This document shows, piece by piece, positions 1 through 8,939 of a stretch of DNA of 64,000 nucleotides. A model generated the notes under the pieces. The model searched no databases. It was given only the letters and a program-made list of their open reading frames with translations, and was not told the origin of the DNA. Every line of letters begins with the position of its first letter. Within the stretch, counting starts at the first letter, position 1. The position numbers were made by a program, and so were the translations under genes. Source of the DNA: Erythrobacter sp. SCSIO 43205 (GTDB taxonomy: Bacteria > Pseudomonadota > Alphaproteobacteria > Sphingomonadales > Sphingomonadaceae). The stretch covers positions 2,852,001 to 2,916,000 of the forward strand of contig NZ_CP063202.1 in assembly GCF_019904235.1 (NCBI RefSeq), read 5' to 3'.

Positions 1-1
1 G

Positions 2-52
2 GCGATTGTCGCGATGACGCTTGTGTGGGTCGTGCCTGCGATTTCGAGCTAA
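2..52 (+). CDS. C-terminal tail of a membrane protein (cut by window edge)
   Basis: The second forward frame is open from the window edge and reads AIVAMTLVWVVPAISS before a TAA stop at 50-52. The tail is strongly hydrophobic and would suit the last membrane segment of an integral membrane protein. It runs tail-to-tail toward the dipeptidase gene. Only about 16 residues are visible, so the family cannot be named and chance cannot be excluded. Confidence 0.35.
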   Translation, partial: AIVAMTLVWVVPAISS

Positions 53-80
53 TCGCAAAAGGCGAGCTAATCGCTAAAGG
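45..80. repeat. 18-bp tandem direct repeat
   Basis: Two adjacent 18-base copies, at 45-62 and 63-80, differ at one position (CGAGCTAATCGC then AAAAGG or TAAAGG). The first copy contains the stop of the upstream partial forward frame, and the second contains the TAG stop of the minus-strand dipeptidase. A small tandem duplication at a gene junction is the simplest explanation. Confidence 0.7.
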
Positions 81-1405
81 GTATCGGCGTCCGATGGGAG
101 CAAGCTTTCAATCGGACGCTCACTGGCCACACTGGCAGCATGGCGTTCGGCCTTGCGCAAAGCCCGCAAGATGTTTCGACTTGCAATAAGCTCCAGCTCG
201 ACCTGACTATACCCGCGCCTCACCAGCTCTGCGAAAAGTTCGGGATAGCCGCTTACATCCTCAAAACCCACGGGCCCTGAGGGGATGCCATCAAAATCCC
301 CTCCGATGCCGATGTATTCAACACCGATAAGCTCGCGAATATGGTCGATATGATCGGCCATGTGCGCAACGGTTGTCACCGGTTCTGGATTGGCCTCATC
401 CCACTCAGCCATCGCGGCCTCGACCACATCAGGCTGCCCGGGATAGAGTGAATTCTGGCGCGCTTCGACCGCCTCGCGCTCGGCAAACCATATGCGCCGT
501 TCATCGTTGATGTAGCCGGGAACCGCATCCACCATCACAACACCGCCATTGTCCGGCAGGCGCAAAAGAACGCTATCAGGGACGTTGCGCGAATGGCCAT
601 TGACCGCTCTTGCGCCAGAATGGCTGAAGATTACCGGCGCGCGCGCCACATCAAGCGCGTCCATCATCGCCTCTTCGCTCACATGGCTAAGATCAACCAG
701 CATCCCCAGCCGGTTCATCTCGCGCACCACATCCTTGCCAAATTCGCTTAGCCCGCCATGCTCCGGTGTATCGGTCGCGCTGTCCGCCCAAGGCGTGTTG
801 CGAAAATGGGTGAGCGTCATATAGCGCGCGCCCAGCGCATACATTTGCCTCAGCACCGCAAGGCTGGACCCGATTGAATGACCGCCTTCCATACCGATGA
901 TGGACGCAATCTTGCCCTCGACCATTGCACTTTCGATCGCATCGGCGTTGTCAGCATAGGCCATCTGGTCAGGATACATCGCAATCAAGCGCTTGATGAC
1001 GTCGATCTGCTCCATAGTCTGCCGGACCGCTTCGGGTTCGCTCTGCAAGGCGGATACAAAAACGGTCCAGAACTGCGCACCCACACGCCCTTCTTGAAGG
1101 CGCGTAAGGTCGGTTTGCATGACCCGGCCTTGCGGGTGGCTGGCCCCGGTCCCGGTCGTATCGGTGAAATCAAATCCGTCGATCTGGTTCGCGTATCGGA
1201 TGCGCAATTGGTAAGGCACATCGTTGTGGCCATCGAACACCGGCGCAATGGCAAGCGCGGCTAAGGCCTCTTGCATGGCTGGGTCCATCGGTTCCTGCAC
1301 AGCTTCTTCGGCAGGTGTCTGCGCCGGGAGAGCATCGTCTTGCGCAACAACAGGACTACAAAACGCCAAGGTGCAACCAGCTAAAAGCATTGCAAATTTT
1401 GTCAT
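74..1405 (-). CDS. Membrane dipeptidase, peptidase family M19
   Basis: A 443-residue exported zinc dipeptidase of the renal dipeptidase (M19) family, which hydrolyses dipeptides, often with a D-residue at the C-terminal side. The metal-site pattern is complete: H60-N-D62 in the DGHND motif, bridging E173 in GMEGGH, H241 in DLSH, H262 in FSHSG and the GGDFDG loop at 369-373. The N-terminus is a signal peptide; cleavage could follow VVAQ, or LAGC could serve as a short lipobox, so periplasmic or lipid-anchored location is open. The spacer between residues 22 and 52 is Ala/Glu/Pro-rich. It stands alone, convergent with the partial gene at the window edge. Confidence 0.92.
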   Translation of the reverse strand: MTKFAMLLAGCTLAFCSPVVAQDDALPAQTPAEEAVQEPMDPAMQEALAALAIAPVFDGHNDVPYQLRIRYANQIDGFDFTDTTGTGASHPQGRVMQTDLTRLQEGRVGAQFWTVFVSALQSEPEAVRQTMEQIDVIKRLIAMYPDQMAYADNADAIESAMVEGKIASIIGMEGGHSIGSSLAVLRQMYALGARYMTLTHFRNTPWADSATDTPEHGGLSEFGKDVVREMNRLGMLVDLSHVSEEAMMDALDVARAPVIFSHSGARAVNGHSRNVPDSVLLRLPDNGGVVMVDAVPGYINDERRIWFAEREAVEARQNSLYPGQPDVVEAAMAEWDEANPEPVTTVAHMADHIDHIRELIGVEYIGIGGDFDGIPSGPVGFEDVSGYPELFAELVRRGYSQVELELIASRNILRALRKAERHAASVASERPIESLLPSDADTL

Positions 1406-1552
1406 TTCTTCACCTCTCTTATTGCGCTCGCAAAGGACGCTTTAGTCCGATGTGCCAAGATAAGATAACCGCCTCACAACCATCAAACAATTGGACATTC
1501 GCGCCTGTTTGGACGCAAAGTTATCGGCAAGGCTATAAAGGGGAAAACCAAA

Positions 1553-1951
1553 TTGATCCGAGCCATTTTGCGCATTGTTCTTGCCGCGTTTTACGCCTTT
1601 GCTGGCTATATGCACATAGCGCGGCCCGAACCGTTCCTCTCGATCATGCCCGGTGGACTGCCATTTCCAGAGCAGATTGTGTTCTGGACTGGTATCGCCG
1701 AAATTCTCGGCGCGATTGCTATTGTCCAGCCATTCCATCTGCGTTTGCGCCAAGCGGGCGGTATTGGCCTTGCGCTTTATGCCCTGTTCGTCTGGCCTGC
1801 CAACATCAACCACTTTGCCCTCGACATGGCCCGCGAGGATGGCGGACTGGGCCTTGCCTATCACGTGCCGCGAATGATTGCGCAGCCGATTATCATTTGG
1901 CTTGCCCTTTGGGTCAGCGAAGTACCAATGCCTTGGGCTAACAAGAAGTGA
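1553..1951 (+). CDS. DoxX-like integral membrane protein
   Basis: A 132-residue protein with four hydrophobic segments and an early RPEPFL motif after the first helix, as in small DoxX/MauE-like membrane proteins. The start is TTG at 1553: it is preceded by AAGGGG at 1538-1543, and no ATG in frame would keep the first helix. Members are often linked to respiratory or redox functions, but no substrate can be assigned. It ends at a bidirectional terminator shared with the convergent SWIB gene. Confidence 0.7.
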   Translation: MIRAILRIVLAAFYAFAGYMHIARPEPFLSIMPGGLPFPEQIVFWTGIAEILGAIAIVQPFHLRLRQAGGIGLALYALFVWPANINHFALDMAREDGGLGLAYHVPRMIAQPIIIWLALWVSEVPMPWANKK

Positions 1952-1985
1952 TCGTGCGATTTCCGGTAAAAGGGCTTTGCCAAAT

Positions 1986-2040
1986 AAAAAAGGCAGCGCG
2001 CTGGCCTTCTCGTCCTGCGCGCTGCCCCTCTATTTGTTTT
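1986..2040. terminator. Bidirectional rho-independent terminator
   Basis: A 9-bp perfect stem (GGCAGCGCG at 1992-2000 with CGCGCTGCC at 2018-2026) is flanked by an A-run on the left (1986-1991) and a T-rich stretch on the right (2031-2040). It lies between convergent genes and can serve both strands. Confidence 0.85.
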
Positions 2041-2051
2041 GCAACAAAGGC

Positions 2052-2294
2052 TTAGGTGAGGTGCTTTGACACCGCTGCCGTCATTTTGAACATCGAGATC
2101 TGGTCTTTGCCGATCACCGCGCCCAGCTTGGCATCGGGATTGATCTGACGCTTGTCCTTGGAATCCTGAAGGTCGTTAGCCTTGATGTATTCCCAAACTT
2201 TCGAAGTCACTTGAGCGCGGGTCATCGGGCCTTTGCCAACAACAGTTTCAAGTTCGCTTGAAAGCTGAACGGGTTTTTGCAGTGCGTTTGCCAT
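2052..2294 (-). CDS. SWIB/MDM2 domain protein
   Basis: An 80-residue protein consisting almost wholly of one SWIB domain: residues 6-78 with the PMTRAQVTSKVWEYIK helix and the later KLGAVIG and ISMFKM segments. Small free-standing SWIB proteins occur in many alphaproteobacteria and in chlamydiae, where related domains are fused to topoisomerase I; a role in DNA-associated processes is inferred, not shown. The ATG at 2294 was chosen because GGGAGA sits just upstream and the domain begins soon after; the open frame extends further upstream but overlaps the next gene. Confidence 0.88.
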   Translation of the reverse strand: MANALQKPVQLSSELETVVGKGPMTRAQVTSKVWEYIKANDLQDSKDKRQINPDAKLGAVIGKDQISMFKMTAAVSKHLT

Positions 2295-2323
2295 GGATTG
2301 TCTCCCTTTGTGATTATGGCAGT

Positions 2324-2917
2324 TTATTCTAAATCGAAGTCGTCGTCGAAATCGGCATCCGCTGCTTCCACCCCCGTGAAGGGAGCGTAGAGCACCGCAC
2401 AACCGGTCACAAATCCTTCTATTGCTGAGATTATTTCCTCGCGGCTAGCCCCCGGCATCGCTGTCAAAGGCAAGTCTGTGGAGAAAATCTGAAAGACATA
2501 ATGGCGCGTTTCACCGATTGGTGGATCAGGCAAAAGCCATTCGGAATTGCCAACCGCATTCTTACCAGCACGCGGCGGCACCTCGCCTTCGAGAAGCTTA
2601 CCCTTTTGCCCTGGCAAGCCCCACACGATCCATTGGCACGCTGGCGCATCGCCAGTGGTCGATGCCTCCTCAACGACAATCACGATTTCCTGTGATCCGG
2701 GAGGGGGCGCCGTCCACTCAAGCGGCGGCGCGACCGCGTCTTCTTCGACCGCGGTAAAACAAGGGTCGAGTTCCTCGCCGCTTTCAAACGCCGGGCTCCA
2801 CATTTTAAAGCCGCCTTTGCCAAGCGTCTTTGCATCACCAAGCTTTGCAATCGCAAGGCCCGGATGACGCGCAGCCTCGGGCAGCTTTGCACTAAGCCAG
2901 TCGGGGAGGTCAGCCAT
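2324..2917 (-). CDS. YbhB/YbcL-type phosphatidylethanolamine-binding family protein
   Basis: A 197-residue member of the PEBP / Raf-kinase-inhibitor-like family. The conserved core is visible as SPAF, then PCFTAVEEDAVAPPLEW near residues 52-70, then CQWIVWGLP around 93-101. There is no signal peptide, unlike some periplasmic members. The C-terminus ends in an unusual acidic run (DADFDDDFDLE). It lies just upstream of the SWIB gene on the same strand with a 29-base gap, so the two may be cotranscribed. The molecular function of bacterial members is poorly defined. Confidence 0.85.
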   Translation of the reverse strand: MADLPDWLSAKLPEAARHPGLAIAKLGDAKTLGKGGFKMWSPAFESGEELDPCFTAVEEDAVAPPLEWTAPPPGSQEIVIVVEEASTTGDAPACQWIVWGLPGQKGKLLEGEVPPRAGKNAVGNSEWLLPDPPIGETRHYVFQIFSTDLPLTAMPGASREEIISAIEGFVTGCAVLYAPFTGVEAADADFDDDFDLE

Positions 2918-3176
2918 GATTCTGTCTTTCCATGTCTATGTTGCTAGTAGGTACAAGGGGGCAAAACGAGGGAGAAGCGCGCGATTTGCCCCGGTTTCTG
3001 AGGAAAACTCGATAAATTTTGTAAGGTAATCCCTCCATAACCGACCTTTGGCACTTTTTTCGCCTTATAGCTCCCAATCAACGGCCCTCTCTTGCCCCCT
3101 TCGTGCGATCTGTGCATGAGTATTGGCGGCTTGGGGTTAGATGACAATTGAACGATTGCCGGAGTCGCGTTTTCCT

Positions 3177-4652
3177 ATGAGTTTTAGTCCTTCTTTTGCG
3201 GGGCGTACTGCCCTTACTGCTACTTTGGCTCTCGCGCTCGCTGCGTGCGGAGGGGGAAGCAGCGCGCCACCCATCGCTGGTCCAGCCCCCACTCCCGCGC
3301 CAGCGCCAAGCCCCACGCCCGCGCCAACAGCCTGTGCTATCTCGGAACAGATCGCGTTTGCCGATGATGTCCTCAATGACTGGTATCTGTTCCCGAACCT
3401 GCTCGACAACACCGTCAACCAGGCCAGTTTCAGTACGGTTCAATCTTTCCTCGATGCGCGCGTCGCGCCTGCCCGCGCGGCAAATCGCGACCAAGGCTTT
3501 ACCTTTGCAACTTCGATTGCCGAAGAGAACGCGCTCATCAATTCAGGCTCCAGCGCTGGCTTTGGTATCCGGTTGAGCTTTGATTTCGACAATAACCGCC
3601 TGTTCGTCCTCGAAGCGTTTGAGAACGCCCCCGGCTTTCAGGCAGGGATTGACCGGGGCACGGAAATTCTTGCGATTGGCACGAGCAGCGCGAACCTTGA
3701 AACAGTAAGCGACCTTATGGCGGCGGGCGGCGGGCAAGCCGTCATTGATGCGCTGGGCCCGCTCGATGCAGGGGTTACGCGCGTCCTTCGCTTTGCGCAA
3801 AGAGGCGGCACAGTTATTGAGGCGAGCGTTGCCAAGGCCAATTTCTCGCTGGATCCTGTGTCCGACCGATATGGCGCGCTGATCTTGCAAGATGGCGGGC
3901 GCAATGTCGGCTATCTCAATTTGCGCACCTTCATCGTTGGCGGCGCGGATGATCAGTTGCGCGATGCGTTTCAACTGTTTGCCGCCAATAATGTGACCGA
4001 GCTTATTCTCGACTTTCGCTACAATGGCGGCGGGCTGGTGAGCATTGCTGAAACGCTGGGCGACCTGATGGGCCGGAATAATGTCGGCAACCTGTTTAGC
4101 GAGACGTTGGTTCGCCCGGAACGAGAGCAAACTCTGCGAAATGACGGCTTTGAATTCATTCGCAACTTCCAAAGCGAGGTGAACGCGCTCCAACCCGAAG
4201 CACTGGTGTTGATCGGCACCGAAAGCACCGCTTCTGCAAGTGAACTGGTGACCAATGCGATGCTGCCATATGTTGCCTCTGACCGTGTGGCCTTGGTGGG
4301 GGCCAACACCTCAGGCAAGCCGGTCGGCCAGTTTGCCTTTGATCTTGCCGCCTGCGATTTGCGTGTTCGCGCGGTTACGTTCCGCACGGTCAATGCCAAC
4401 GGTGAAGGCGAATATTTCGACGGACTGGCGAGCGTCATGCCAAACACGTGCCGCGCCGATGACGACTTCACAAACCCGCTTGGCGACCCGAATGAAGCCT
4501 CGATTTCCACCGCGCTCGATTTTTTAGCAGGACGCAGTTGTAACGCGATTACCAGCACGAGCGGCCAACGGTTGCAAAGCGTGAATTCGCGCCGGATGGT
4601 GATGCCGAACGAGCCAAGAGCTGCGCAGTATCAGATACCGGGAATGTTCTAG
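3177..4652 (+). CDS. S41-family (C-terminal processing) peptidase lipoprotein
   Basis: About 491 residues. A lipoprotein signal ends in LAAC, followed by a glycine/serine and then a Pro/Ala-rich linker. A PDZ-like segment (SAGFGIRL, QAGIDRGTEIL) precedes the catalytic domain. The S41 Ser/Lys dyad is present: the Ser lies in TASASELV, and the Lys in NTSGKPVGQ about 30 residues later. DFRYNGGG is the typical strand ahead of the nucleophile. The ATG at 3177 places the signal sequence at the N-terminus; an ATG at 3141 is possible but adds a charged leader. Its substrate is unknown; it probably acts in the periplasm anchored to a membrane. Confidence 0.88.
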   Translation: MSFSPSFAGRTALTATLALALAACGGGSSAPPIAGPAPTPAPAPSPTPAPTACAISEQIAFADDVLNDWYLFPNLLDNTVNQASFSTVQSFLDARVAPARAANRDQGFTFATSIAEENALINSGSSAGFGIRLSFDFDNNRLFVLEAFENAPGFQAGIDRGTEILAIGTSSANLETVSDLMAAGGGQAVIDALGPLDAGVTRVLRFAQRGGTVIEASVAKANFSLDPVSDRYGALILQDGGRNVGYLNLRTFIVGGADDQLRDAFQLFAANNVTELILDFRYNGGGLVSIAETLGDLMGRNNVGNLFSETLVRPEREQTLRNDGFEFIRNFQSEVNALQPEALVLIGTESTASASELVTNAMLPYVASDRVALVGANTSGKPVGQFAFDLAACDLRVRAVTFRTVNANGEGEYFDGLASVMPNTCRADDDFTNPLGDPNEASISTALDFLAGRSCNAITSTSGQRLQSVNSRRMVMPNEPRAAQYQIPGMF

Positions 4653-4655
4653 AGA

Positions 4656-5102
4656 TTAGCTGGGCGTGGCCTCACTATAAGGCTCGCGGCTTGTGAAAGC
4701 GCAGCCTTGAAGCGCGCTATCGCCCAGCAAAAGCGTTGCTGTATAGGGGTAGTCGCGGTCGCTCATCTGATCGCTGCACGTGCCCGGTGTAATGGTCAGC
4801 ACAACTGCGCGCCCTTCCAATTCGCCGGAAAAGCCAAGCCCGTTGTTGCCTGCAAATCGGCTCACAGGAAAACTTGTGCCATCGGGCCGTTCGGGGGTTG
4901 AATACCGCGCCGAGTGGCCATTGCCCGAAGCCGTGACCCCAATGTTCCAGAAGGGCTCTGTTCCAAGAACGGAAATCGCCTCATCAGCTGCGATCGCGTC
5001 AAAGGGCTGTGCGTCCCGGCTGATGTCTCCGGGGGTTTCAGTACAGGCGATAAGAGCAAAAGAGGCAGCGCCTAGCGATATAAAGCGGAATGCTGATACC
5101 AT
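4656..5102 (-). CDS. COG3650-like small lipoprotein
   Basis: From ATG 5102 this gives 148 residues with a clean lipoprotein signal ending in LIAC. The body carries GTEPFWNIGV and, near the end, CSDQMSDRDYPYTATLLLG followed by GC, a pattern I associate with the uncharacterised COG3650 family. Starts at 5120 (ATG) or 5144 (GTG) are possible, and no strong ribosome-binding site settles the choice. The gene is convergent with the S41 peptidase, with three bases between stops. Function unknown. Confidence 0.68.
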   Translation of the reverse strand: MVSAFRFISLGAASFALIACTETPGDISRDAQPFDAIAADEAISVLGTEPFWNIGVTASGNGHSARYSTPERPDGTSFPVSRFAGNNGLGFSGELEGRAVVLTITPGTCSDQMSDRDYPYTATLLLGDSALQGCAFTSREPYSEATPS

Positions 5103-5164
5103 GGGGCGAGCCAATAGCATTGTCTGCGGGCGATAGGAAACCACCCGCAGACATGAGTTTCAAA

Positions 5165-5746
5165 TTAACCCGGCATCAAAACCGTGTCGATGATGTGGAT
5201 TACGCCATTCGAGGCTTCCACATCGGTCGCGGTCACAGTCGCGGTGCCGCCCGTTGCATCGGTCAGCACAACCGCACCGTCCGCGATGGTCGCAGTAAGC
5301 GTGCCGCCGCCAACGGTTGGCACTGGGTGGCCGCCCTCGCCTGCTGCCTCAATCGCGGTGGTCAGCGTTGCTGCGTCAATCGCGCCTTCGACAACGTGAT
5401 AGGTGAGGATGCCGGCGAGCTTGTCCGTTTGCTCAGTGGTGAGCGTTTCGACCGTGCCCTCTGGCAGCTTGCCAAAGGCATCATTGGTTGGCGCAAATAC
5501 AGTGTATGGGCCAGTGCCTGATAGCGTCGCACCAAGGTCAGCTGCATTGACGGCAGCGACAAGCGTTGAGAAAGTTTCATCGCCAGCGGCAACATCAACG
5601 ATGGTTCCAGGAGCGCTCGCTTCATCGGCCATCATGGTGTCGTCTGCCATTGTGTCGTCGGTTTCCGTTTCGCCGGCGCACGCGGCAAGTGCCAGCACGC
5701 TCACTGCGGCGAAAGTATTGGTCAGGGTTTTCTTCAGCGTTTTCAT
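5165..5746 (-). CDS. Fasciclin-domain lipoprotein
   Basis: A 193-residue lipoprotein: the signal ends in LAAC, then comes an acidic Thr/Asp/Met-rich linker (residues about 24-46) and one fasciclin (FAS1) domain to the end, with TVFAPTNDAFGKLP and the closing GVIHIIDTVLMP. FAS1 domains usually mediate adhesion or matrix interactions; here it would be displayed at the cell envelope. ATG 5746 is preferred because the longer open frame upstream lacks a signal sequence. It is divergent from the photolyase-like gene. Confidence 0.9.
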   Translation of the reverse strand: MKTLKKTLTNTFAAVSVLALAACAGETETDDTMADDTMMADEASAPGTIVDVAAGDETFSTLVAAVNAADLGATLSGTGPYTVFAPTNDAFGKLPEGTVETLTTEQTDKLAGILTYHVVEGAIDAATLTTAIEAAGEGGHPVPTVGGGTLTATIADGAVVLTDATGGTATVTATDVEASNGVIHIIDTVLMPG

Positions 5747-5925
5747 AACGGGGATCTGTCCTTTGTTTTGCAGCCTGCAGGCTGCGATTTTACCGTTCGG
5801 CTGCGCGACTTGAACCGCGTTGCCAATTGGGAACTTCGCAAACTCGCATGAGTTGGAGAGGCTCAAGGGTACATACGCGCAGCCCGTGCGAATGGATCCA
5901 AATTTCTTTGCCGGACACCCGACTT

Positions 5926-7152
5926 ATGACCTTTATCCCGACCAGAGCCGCCGGACTTGAGCGGCTTCACCAATTCGCGCCTCGCGCTGGCGAAAAATAT
6001 GCGCAGGGACGCAATTACGACGATGGAACACCCGATAACGGGATGCGCGGCAATGTCTCGCAATTGTCCCCATGGCTGCACGCTGGCCTCATCAGCGAAG
6101 CCGAAGTGCTCGAAGCTGTCCTGGAAGCGCATGGCCCCAAAACAGCCGAAAGCTTCATCTCCGAGGTTTTCTGGCGCGTGTATTTCAAAGGGTATCTCGA
6201 ACAACGCCCCACTATTTGGCAAAGCTTTACCGAAAACCGCGATCAAGCGTTTGCCATGCTAGAGGCCAATTCAGGCTTGGCAAAAGCTTACGCCGAGGCG
6301 ACCGAGGGGCGCACCGGGATTGCCGCTTTCGACCATTGGGCACGCGAACTCGTTCAAACAGGTTACCTTCATAATCATGCTCGTATGTGGTTTGCGAGCA
6401 TCTGGATTTTCACGCTCAAACTCGATTGGGAGCTAGGCGCTGATTTCTTCCTTCGCCATTTGGCCGATGGTGATGCGGCTTCAAACACGCTTTCGTGGCG
6501 ATGGGTTGGCGGTTTGCACACGGCGGGCAAAACCTATCTCGCGACCGCCAGCAATATCGCCCGCTTTACTGAGCGGCATCCCGACGGCCCGCTTGAGGCA
6601 GAGGGCCTTGCCGAGGAAGCGCAACCACTGAGCGAGCCACAAGACCATTCGCGGTCCATGCCCAAGCTACCTGCGGGCGATCTGCCGCAAGCCCGCTTTG
6701 CCCTTCTTCTTCACGATGAAGGTGCAAGCCACGAACCGCTCGCGCTTACCCGATCACCTTCCCTCATCATTTCCGCGCCCCGCCCTGAAGCACGCAGCCC
6801 CGGCGAAATTGGCGACATCGCGCGCAGCTTTGCCAGAGAGGCAACCCAAAACGCAGCGAAAGCCGCAGCCGATACTTTTGACTGCCCAATGGTCGATTGG
6901 ACCGCCACACAGCCTCTTGCCGAACAGCTTTCAACCGCTGGTGTAGAACACGTCGTGACCGCCTATCTGCCGACCGGTTGGACCAAAGACGCGCTTTGGC
7001 CAGAGCTGCGCGAAATCGAGGAGGCAGGCCGTCTCACGCAGATCGTCAGTGACTTGAGCCGCGCCACATGGCCCCATGCCAGAGCGGGCTTTTTCCGGGT
7101 GAAGAAAGCCATTCCCGACGTGCTGGGCGAGCTGGGTTTGGCGGGCGGTTAA
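5926..7152 (+). CDS. Photolyase/cryptochrome-type FAD-binding protein with C-terminal alpha/beta region
   Basis: A 408-residue protein. Residues about 25-215 match the helical FAD-binding domain of DNA photolyases (NYDDGTPDNG, SQLSPWLHAGLIS, FWRVYFKGYLEQRP, HNHARMWFASIWIF, LSWRWVGGLHTAGKTYLA). The usual N-terminal alpha/beta antenna domain is missing before it; instead about 170 residues follow that look alpha/beta in character. Light-driven repair or signalling is possible, but the missing or moved domain makes the activity uncertain. ATG 5926 fits the domain start; an upstream extension is untypical. A hairpin terminator follows. Confidence 0.8.
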   Translation: MTFIPTRAAGLERLHQFAPRAGEKYAQGRNYDDGTPDNGMRGNVSQLSPWLHAGLISEAEVLEAVLEAHGPKTAESFISEVFWRVYFKGYLEQRPTIWQSFTENRDQAFAMLEANSGLAKAYAEATEGRTGIAAFDHWARELVQTGYLHNHARMWFASIWIFTLKLDWELGADFFLRHLADGDAASNTLSWRWVGGLHTAGKTYLATASNIARFTERHPDGPLEAEGLAEEAQPLSEPQDHSRSMPKLPAGDLPQARFALLLHDEGASHEPLALTRSPSLIISAPRPEARSPGEIGDIARSFAREATQNAAKAAADTFDCPMVDWTATQPLAEQLSTAGVEHVVTAYLPTGWTKDALWPELREIEEAGRLTQIVSDLSRATWPHARAGFFRVKKAIPDVLGELGLAGG

Positions 7153-7174
7153 ACCCGCAAAGCCAGCTCACACC

Positions 7175-7194
7175 AGGTGATCACATCACCTTTT
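7175..7194 (+). terminator. Rho-independent terminator after the photolyase-like gene
   Basis: AGGTGAT and ATCACCT form a 7-bp stem with a 3-base loop followed by TTTT. It overlaps the stop codon of the convergent HPF gene. Confidence 0.65.
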
Positions 7195-7525
7195 CAGGGC
7201 GCGCGTCATGCTTGTGGCGTTCTTCCTTACCGAACAGGCGCTCAAGGCGCTGTGCCAGCGTGTTCGCCGCCTTGCGCGCAGCGTCATCGACCTTGTCGGC
7301 CTTGCCGGTAACGCCAATCGGACGCCCACCACGCGGCCGCGCCTCGATTGTGCAATGCTTGTCATCAGCACCGTGTTTGGAGCCATTGACATCGCTCACA
7401 TGAACTTCGATGCGGGTTAACCGCTCTTCAAAGCGCGCAAGCTTCTCTCGCATCATCTCCTCAATCCGTTGAGCCACATTGTCGGTGCCCATGACGGAGC
7501 TGTCGGAATTGAACTGAAACTGCAT
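7181..7525 (-). CDS. HPF/RaiA-family ribosome-associated protein
   Basis: A 114-residue S30AE-domain protein. It has the characteristic MQFQF start, the long helix IEEMMREKLARFEERLTRIEVHVSDVNG, a Lys/His-rich middle and a second amphipathic helix (AARKAANTLAQRLERLFG). Family members bind 30S subunits and promote ribosome hibernation or 100S formation; the lack of a C-terminal dimerisation domain makes this a short form, with a charged tail instead. The start at 7525 has a GGAG-like site just upstream. The 289 bases upstream, to the next gene, contain no gene I can support. Confidence 0.82.
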   Translation of the reverse strand: MQFQFNSDSSVMGTDNVAQRIEEMMREKLARFEERLTRIEVHVSDVNGSKHGADDKHCTIEARPRGGRPIGVTGKADKVDDAARKAANTLAQRLERLFGKEERHKHDARPEKVM

Positions 7526-7814
7526 ATGCGCTTCTCCTTTTTATTTTGCATCAATCTGCACAATCAATGTGGCGATTAATAGGCCAAATTTAACCCCCCG
7601 GCACCGATTTGTATGCTCGCGGATGCTGCTTAGGGGTAGGCGCATGATCGTTAAGCACGATGGCCAATCAAAAGGGCAAATTGGATGTGACAAGGGGCGC
7701 AGACAAGCACCTAAAAGCGACAGAAGCGGATCGGCGAGATGCCTTAAAACCTGCTGAAAGGAAAACGCCTGAGATGTAGGCAATTTGCGGCTAGGTGGTG
7801 CGGGAATTCGCCCC

Positions 7815-8795
7815 TCAAACCTCAGCCAGTGCATCTTCCTCAAAAGCTTCATGGTCCACCACATCAAGGCGCGCCAATTGCTTGGTCGCCTCCTTGATCA
7901 TCTGCGAGGGCTGGCCTTGCGCCTTTTTCGCTTGTTCAGCGACCGCGCGCTCTAGCGATTGTGCAAGCGGTGAAGGAATGCGAACAAGTCCCAAAAGCGC
8001 ATTGATTTCAGCGCTGCTGATACTGGCAACTTCCTGCAAGGTGGCGCGTATTTCGATCACCGGATTGATCTTGTCGCGAAGCGTGTCGTTCATATCGACG
8101 CAGTGATGATCCAGTTCGCTCCCGAACAGCTCATTCACTGTCGCCAGAGCCTCCGCCGTGGTGCGCACGAAATACTGTTTGGCGTTTTCGACATGGTAAA
8201 GATCGCGCAGGTGCAATTCGGTCCAGCTCTTGTCGCCTGCTTTCGCCGCCGCGCGGGCGTGGTCGATAATGTCGCTTTCTGCGGTGGAAAGGCGCTCCAC
8301 TTCGGCGATTGCCGCAATGAAGCGGTGGATCGAGGGGGCAAGATCGGCTGGAAGCGATAGCTTGCGCATCGGCAAGGCTGCGACGTGTTTCTTGTAATCG
8401 GTGATTTTGGGATCAATCCCTGCCAGCACTGTCGTCGTACCCGCACCCGTCAGCACCATCGCGCCGCCAGCCAGAACGCATCCCGCAATCGCCACAAGGC
8501 CTGGTCTGGCTGTGCCAGTTGCAGTGGCAGGCAAGGCCGCGCTCACCGCAAGGCCGCCAGCCATGGATGCGGCAAAGATCGAAAGACCGCACGCTGCCAA
8601 AGCCGTGCCATTGGCAACCTTGTTCCAGTCAATCGCCAGCGTATCAAGATCAAGCCCGCAAGAAGCAAGGGCAGCAAAGTCAGGCGCATTTCGCGCGCTG
8701 TCAGCCATGGCGCCCGGCTCGCCGATAAGCCACGGACTGCTGGATGCCGGGAGCTTTGCCAAAGGATCTCCGCCAAGCGGTCCTCTCCAAGGCAT
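7815..8795 (-). CDS. Unknown protein with two membrane segments and a helical tail
   Basis: A 326-residue protein I do not recognise. Residues about 62-90 and 95-125 are hydrophobic and rich in Ala/Gly, compatible with a membrane hairpin, and the remaining 200 residues look helical and charged (for example AIAEVERLSTAESDIIDHARAAAKAGDKSW), with a final acidic stretch. No catalytic motif is evident. GAGGA nine bases ahead of ATG 8795 supports the start. An inverted repeat lies about 150 bases upstream. Confidence 0.6.
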   Translation of the reverse strand: MPWRGPLGGDPLAKLPASSSPWLIGEPGAMADSARNAPDFAALASCGLDLDTLAIDWNKVANGTALAACGLSIFAASMAGGLAVSAALPATATGTARPGLVAIAGCVLAGGAMVLTGAGTTTVLAGIDPKITDYKKHVAALPMRKLSLPADLAPSIHRFIAAIAEVERLSTAESDIIDHARAAAKAGDKSWTELHLRDLYHVENAKQYFVRTTAEALATVNELFGSELDHHCVDMNDTLRDKINPVIEIRATLQEVASISSAEINALLGLVRIPSPLAQSLERAVAEQAKKAQGQPSQMIKEATKQLARLDVVDHEAFEEDALAEV

Positions 8796-8939
8796 AATGT
8801 GTGTTCCTCAATTGCGTGCACGCGGTTTGCTTTGGAAATGAGCAAATCTGGCACTGCACATACGTCAAAATCAGGACCACTTCGGCCCCGGTGTATGAGG
8901 ATTTTCTATCGCAGTGCAGCATAAGCCAATGTGCAGTTA

